From Palsa-504 sp963744575 (GTDB lineage: Bacteria; Actinomycetota; Actinomycetes; Streptosporangiales; Streptosporangiaceae), in the NCBI GenBank assembly GCA_963744575.1, contig CAVUUF010000014.1, forward strand, positions 434,001 through 498,000: DNA of 64,000 nt, written 5' to 3'. The notes under the pieces were generated by a model. It was not told the origin of the DNA. It made no database searches and worked only from the letters and a program-made list of their open reading frames with translations. The position numbers and the translations under genes are program-made. Within the stretch, counting starts at the first letter, position 1. Each line of letters starts with the position of its first letter. Below are positions 60,412 to 64,000 of the stretch, one piece after another.

Positions 60412-61779
60412 GTGGACCTGGAGATCGACTTCCGGGATGGCATCTCGCTGCGCCGCCAGCTCGAGGACGCGCTGCGGGTGGCGATCCGTTCCGGCCGGCT
60501 GCCGCCGGGGTCGGTGCTGCCGCCCAGCCGCGACCTGGCCGAGCAGCTGCGCGTGTCGCGCGGCGTGGTGGTCGACAGCTACGCCCAGCTGGCCACCGAA
60601 GGGTACCTGTCGGCCCGGCGCGGATCTGGCACCCGGGTGGCCGCGACGGCGGCGTCGGGCCGGCCGCCGGTCCAGCGACAGCTCAGCCTGCCGAACCGCT
60701 ACCGGTACGACCTGCGGGCCGGGCAGGCCGACTTCCACGCGTTCCCGCGCGCCGCCTGGAAGGCGGCGCTGGTACGCGCGCTGCGTGAGCTGCCCGACAG
60801 CCGGCTGAGCTACGGGAGCCACCGCGGCGAACCCGAGCTCAGGAACGCCGTGGCCGGGTACCTGGCCCGGGTGCGGGGCGTGGTGGTGGAACCCGAGCAC
60901 GTGGTCGTCTGCTGCGCGGCGTCCCAGGCGCTGGCCGTGCTCTGGCGCGCACTGCGCCGGCACGGCGGGCGACGCGTCGCGGTCGAGGATCCCGGCTGGC
61001 GATGGCAGCGGTACACCGCCGAGCACGCTGGGCTCGAGGCCGTTCCCGTCCGGGTGGACGCCGACGGCATGGTGGTGTCCGAGCTCGCCGCGGCCAATGT
61101 GGATGCCGTGGTGATGACCCCGGCGCACCACTACCCGACCGGGGTGGTGATGGCGGCCGAACGGCGCGGCGCCCTGATCACCTGGGCGCGCGAGCGCGGG
61201 GCGCTGATCGTGGAGGACGACTACGACGTGGAGTACCGGTTCGGCCGGGAACCGGTGGCCTCCCTCCAGGGCCTGGCCCCGGATCTGGTCGCGTTCGTCG
61301 GCACCACCAGCAAGACGCTCGCGCCCGCGCTGCGCCTGGCCTGGGTTGTGCCGCCCTCGCACCTGATCAACGACGTCGAGGACACGCTCCTGGTCACCGG
61401 CGTGACCCCGCCGACGCTTGACCAGATCGCCATGGCCGCGTTCATCGAGGACGCCGCGCTGGAGCGTCACCTGCGCTCGATGCGCCGGAGCTATGGCGCC
61501 AAGCGGAATGTCCTGGTCGCCGAGCTCGGCCGGCACCTCCCCGAGGTCCGCGTCAGCGGGACCGAAGCCGGGCTGCACCTGCTCGCCTGGCTTCCGGACG
61601 GTGCCGACGAGCACGCCACGGCGATGCGGGCCCGCCGCTCCGGCGTCGGCGTGCACGAACTGCACCGCCACTGCACCACTCGGGCGCCGTCGCCGCCGGC
61701 GCTCTTGCTCGGCTTCGCCCTCCCGAGCGAGTCCGACCTGGTCGCCGCCACCAAGCTCCTGGCCGAGGCGATCTGCTGA
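60412..61779 (+). CDS. MocR-family transcriptional regulator (PdxR-like)
   Basis: 455 residues, GTG start. Residues 1-75 are a GntR-type winged helix (S-L-R-R-Q-L-E-D-A-L-R-V-A-I-R-S-G-R-L-P-P-G-S-V-L-P-P-S-R-D-L-A). Residues 100-455 are a fold-type I aminotransferase domain; the PLP-binding Lys is in T-T-S-K-T-L, with D-D-Y-D-V-E-Y and R-L-A-W upstream and downstream. Such regulators sense pyridoxal phosphate or amino acids. It controls its own or the divergent DHFR-like genes via the direct repeats just upstream. Confidence 0.92.
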   Translation: MDLEIDFRDGISLRRQLEDALRVAIRSGRLPPGSVLPPSRDLAEQLRVSRGVVVDSYAQLATEGYLSARRGSGTRVAATAASGRPPVQRQLSLPNRYRYDLRAGQADFHAFPRAAWKAALVRALRELPDSRLSYGSHRGEPELRNAVAGYLARVRGVVVEPEHVVVCCAASQALAVLWRALRRHGGRRVAVEDPGWRWQRYTAEHAGLEAVPVRVDADGMVVSELAAANVDAVVMTPAHHYPTGVVMAAERRGALITWARERGALIVEDDYDVEYRFGREPVASLQGLAPDLVAFVGTTSKTLAPALRLAWVVPPSHLINDVEDTLLVTGVTPPTLDQIAMAAFIEDAALERHLRSMRRSYGAKRNVLVAELGRHLPEVRVSGTEAGLHLLAWLPDGADEHATAMRARRSGVGVHELHRHCTTRAPSPPALLLGFALPSESDLVAATKLLAEAIC

Positions 61780-61799
61780 CCCACGAGCGCACGCGGGGG

Positions 61800-62204
61800 T
61801 CAGGTGGCGCTGACCGAACGGGCGGTGGCCGTCTCGCCTGGGTCGATGCCGAACGAGATGATGCGCGTGGGCTGGATGCGGACGATGGTGTCTTCGAACC
61901 GCTCGCCGAAGGCCTTGCCTCCCGTCGGGATCACGGCCGCGGTCCCGCGCACTTCGATCATGCGCGGCTGCCACGGCGGGAGCACGTCATCGACCACGAT
62001 GCTGGCCCGGCCGGTGCGCTGCACGTCGCGGAGCTTCTTGGTCTGGCTCATCCGCAAGCCGCCCACGTCGATGGCGTCGTGCTCGGCGTTGTAGCGAAAC
62101 GAGGTCGGCACCACGTGCGGCTGACCGTCCGGCCCGACGGTTGCGATCCGCCCCAGCCGCTGGCCGGCCAGGTACTCGAGTTCGGAATCCGTGAATACGC
62201 TCAT
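61800..62204 (-). CDS. PPOX-class flavin/F420-dependent oxidoreductase
   Basis: 134 residues from the ATG at 62204. S-E-L-E-Y-L-A-G-Q-R-L-G-R-I-A-T-V-G-P-D-G-Q-P-H-V-V-P-T-S-F and A-S-I-V-V-D-D-V-L-P-P-W-Q-P-R-M-I-E-V-R-G are the split-barrel FMN/F420-binding signature. Actinobacterial relatives reduce substrates with F420H2. Convergent with the MocR gene. Confidence 0.88.
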   Translation of the reverse strand: MSVFTDSELEYLAGQRLGRIATVGPDGQPHVVPTSFRYNAEHDAIDVGGLRMSQTKKLRDVQRTGRASIVVDDVLPPWQPRMIEVRGTAAVIPTGGKAFGERFEDTIVRIQPTRIISFGIDPGETATARSVSAT

Positions 62205-62317
62205 GCCCGGGCTAACCTGAGCGTCTGCGGCGGCATTCCTGACCGGCCCAGGTGGCCGGTGACCGGGGTGGCCCCGCTGGCCCGGGCCGCGACCTTGCGG
62301 CTCGACGCCTGCTGACA

Positions 62318-62403
62318 CAGGTGTTCGACCTGACGCTGCCGCTCGAGCAGGTGGCCGAGGGTTACCGCGCCATGGACGAGCGCCGCGCTATCAAGGCGCC
62401 GTT
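62318..62403 (+). pseudogene. 3'-end remnant of a zinc-type alcohol dehydrogenase
   Basis: V-F-D-L-T-L-P-L-E-Q-V-A-E-G-Y-R-A-M-D-E-R-R-A-I-K-A is the C-terminal end of MDR-type alcohol/formaldehyde dehydrogenases. The rest of the gene is gone, and the frame runs on without the usual stop. The gap 62205-62564 contains nothing else recognised. Confidence 0.75.
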
Positions 62404-62564
62404 GGACCCGTGGGACCCGACCAGGTCACTTCCCCGGTTCAAATATCGGTCAGCTGACCGATGTCTCTCGATGCAAATTGCAGCACCATTTTTGCCGCAA
62501 CAGGCATCGGGTAAATCAATGCTGGCCCGGCCTGTCCCTGTGGACCCCGATGGAGGGACCGGTG

Positions 62565-63617
62565 ATGGCACGTAGGTTCGCGCGGGCAATGCGGGTCGTG
62601 GAAATGGTGGGCGCCGCGGCGGCTGTCGCGGTCCTGGCGATCTTGTTCCTGCCCAGGTTCACCGCCGGCGGTGAGGCCGCCCCGCCGGTCATCGAGCAGC
62701 CGGACCTGAACGTCGCGGTGGTGCCCGCCGCCGATTCCGCCGGTTTCTTCGTCGCTCTGCACGAGGGCCTGTTCGCGGCCCGCGGGCTGCACGTCGCCTT
62801 CATCCCCGCGGTCAGTTCCGAGACGGTCATCAACGCCCAGGCGCTAGACGAACCGCGCGACCGGATCGACATCTCCTGCGGCAACTACGTCAGCTACATC
62901 CAGGCGCAGGAAAACTACGACCAGGGCAACCGGCCCGCCACGGCCACCAGCGCCATGGTCGCCGCCGACCTGGACGTCTTCGCTGAAGGCTCGGTGATGC
63001 AGCCGGGCGCCCAGGGGCTGTACGTGATGCCGAACTCACCGGTGCGGACGCTGGCCGACCTGGAGGGCAAGACCATCGGCGTCAACGCGCCGGGGAACAT
63101 CCTGTACCTGCTGGCCGCCTCCGTGCTGGCCGAGAACGGGCTGAATGTGTCAGGAACGCGTTTCGCGTACTACCCGCTGCCCCAGATGGCCGCGATGCTC
63201 AGAGCCGGGAAGATCGCCGCGGCGGTGCTGCCCGAGCCGTTCGCCAGTCAGGCCGAGTTGTCCATGGGCGTAACGCTGCTGGCCGACCTGGACCAGGGCG
63301 CGACCGCCGCGTTCCCGGTGCAGGGCTGTGCCGTCACCCGGCAGTGGGCCGCGCTGCACCCGGGGACGCTCGCGGCCTTCCGCGCCGCGTTCGAGCAGGG
63401 CCAGCAGATCGCGGACACCAACCGGTCCGCGGTGGAGCAGGCGATGGAGGCCCTGCCGGCGCCGTTCGGCCTGACCAAGGTGCAGGCCGCGGTCATGGCA
63501 CTGGACTCCTACCCGCTCGGAGCGGTCGACGTCACCCGGCTGCAGCGGGTGGCCGATGTCATGCACCATTTCCTGGGCTTCCCGCCCTTCAGCGTCCGGC
63601 AGATAACGGGCGGCTGA
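62565..63617 (+). CDS. NMT1/SsuA-type ABC solute-binding protein
   Basis: 350 residues from the ATG at 62565 (GGAGGG upstream). N-terminal membrane anchor (V-V-E-M-V-G-A-A-A-A-V-A-V-L-A-I-L-F-L) without a lipobox Cys. L-N-V-A-V-V-P-A-A-D-S-A-G-F-F-V-A-L-H-E-G-L-F and G-K-T-I-G-V-N-A-P-G-N-I-L-Y-L are typical of THI5/NMT1-like binding proteins for thiamine precursors, nitrate, sulfonates or taurine. No permease or ATPase is in the window to the right edge. Substrate not assignable. Confidence 0.85.
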   Translation: MARRFARAMRVVEMVGAAAAVAVLAILFLPRFTAGGEAAPPVIEQPDLNVAVVPAADSAGFFVALHEGLFAARGLHVAFIPAVSSETVINAQALDEPRDRIDISCGNYVSYIQAQENYDQGNRPATATSAMVAADLDVFAEGSVMQPGAQGLYVMPNSPVRTLADLEGKTIGVNAPGNILYLLAASVLAENGLNVSGTRFAYYPLPQMAAMLRAGKIAAAVLPEPFASQAELSMGVTLLADLDQGATAAFPVQGCAVTRQWAALHPGTLAAFRAAFEQGQQIADTNRSAVEQAMEALPAPFGLTKVQAAVMALDSYPLGAVDVTRLQRVADVMHHFLGFPPFSVRQITGG

Positions 63618-63638
63618 GGGCGGCCCCGGGCCGCTCAG
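63613..63638. terminator. bidirectional hairpin terminator
   Basis: GCGGCC-CCG-GGCCGC (63620-63634) flanked by CTGA and TCAG forms a stem that overlaps the stop codons of both converging genes. Confidence 0.65.
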
Positions 63639-64000
63639 CTGCCCTTCTGGCGGTACTGGAGCCGCTGCCGCGCCATCTCGCAGACGCCGCGGCGCTCGTT
63701 TTCCGCCGCGACACCCCTGGCCTCATCGAGGTCGGCCGCCGTCAGCAGGCCGTTGGCGAGCAGGAAGTCAGCGAGGTCACGCGCGTGACCGCGTTCGGAC
63801 CAGATGAGGCCCTGAAGCAGCTTCTTGTAGTCCGACACCGCGCCCTCGCCGCTCAGGTCCAGGGCGATGACCACGCTCATCATCGGCACCGTCTGCGGGG
63901 CGGCCACGCCGAGGATGAACTCCTGGTAGTAAAAGGCCATCGCCAGCCGCGCCGTGGCGTTGCGCTCGAAGTAGCCGCGCACGCGGGCCACCGCGTCTCC
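63635..64000 (-). CDS. uncharacterised protein, partial at the right edge
   Basis: At least 121 residues; the frame stays open to the window edge, so the start may lie outside. R-G-Y-F-E-R-N-A-T-A-R-L-A-M-A-F-Y-Y-Q-E-F-I-L-G-V-A, then D-Y-K-K-L-L-Q-G-L-I-W-S-E-R-G-H-A-R-D-L-A-D-F-L. Mostly helical; no membrane segment. Function unknown. Confidence 0.6.
   Translation of the reverse strand, partial: GDAVARVRGYFERNATARLAMAFYYQEFILGVAAPQTVPMMSVVIALDLSGEGAVSDYKKLLQGLIWSERGHARDLADFLLANGLLTAADLDEARGVAAENERRGVCEMARQRLQYRQKGS

Noticed and set aside
1..64000. tRNA or rRNA genes
   Set aside because: No cloverleaf with a TTCGA-type arm or rRNA-like stretch was recognised by eye; a covariance search would settle this.

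Overview
The window is about 70% GC with strong third-position G/C bias, GTG and TTG starts, and several leaderless promoters, which points to a high-GC actinomycete. The G1 (acid glutamic) endopeptidase, GH51 arabinofuranosidase, F420-type PPOX enzyme and numerous actinobacteria-only small proteins fit a soil Streptosporangiales-like organism; that placement is an inference. No rRNA, tRNA or CRISPR array was seen.

Layout. 1-4.1 kb: a homoprotocatechuate (3,4-dihydroxyphenylacetate) meta-cleavage operon (hpaD partial, hpaE, a FAH-RraA fusion) divergent from a second FAH hydrolase. 4.1-9.4 kb: a DinB-fold protein, a membrane protein with secreted-repeat motifs, an MFS exporter with a repetitive tail, a PspA-like protein and a secreted G1 peptidase. 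9.5-19.4 kb: a membrane Ser/Thr kinase, a FAD oxidoreductase and an arabinoside-utilisation operon (GH51, solute-binding protein, two permeases). Five reading frames here are interrupted, together by about seven single-base shifts, which suggests local sequence error or recent decay. 19.5-26.2 kb: a D-aminoacylase-type amidohydrolase, then a three-gene envelope locus centred on a 912-residue CHAP plus glucosaminidase peptidoglycan hydrolase. 26.2-31.5 kb: aldo/keto reductase, a decayed TnpB element, TrmO, and a DHA2 exporter with its TetR regulator and two matching operators.

32.4-42.7 kb is the most unusual part: GrpE-like, Hsp70-like, FN3 protein, zinc-ribbon TRAFAC GTPase, a 768-residue GTPase-associated protein (GAP1 type), a second membrane-anchored zinc-ribbon GTPase, and a 37-residue membrane peptide. 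The genes are tightly coupled in one direction. It looks like a chaperone-GTPase machine of the kind proposed for actinobacterial conflict or defence systems. An intact TnpB element has inserted exactly at its 3' end.

44-64 kb is mixed accessory sequence: SDR, DUF5996, haloacetate-dehalogenase-like hydrolase, a short methyltransferase, VOC protein, an MFS-universal-stress-protein fusion facing a stand-alone Usp, an iron-dependent alcohol dehydrogenase, an XRE regulator, a secreted phosphoesterase, secreted proteins, two DHFR-like reductases, a MocR regulator with direct-repeat operator, a PPOX protein and an NMT1-type solute-binding protein. Several 3'-end gene remnants (beta-propeller, SDR, TetR, alcohol dehydrogenase) lie between them. 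Short tandem repeats of many unit lengths are strikingly frequent throughout, and a roughly 25-bp element recurs at gene 3' ends.
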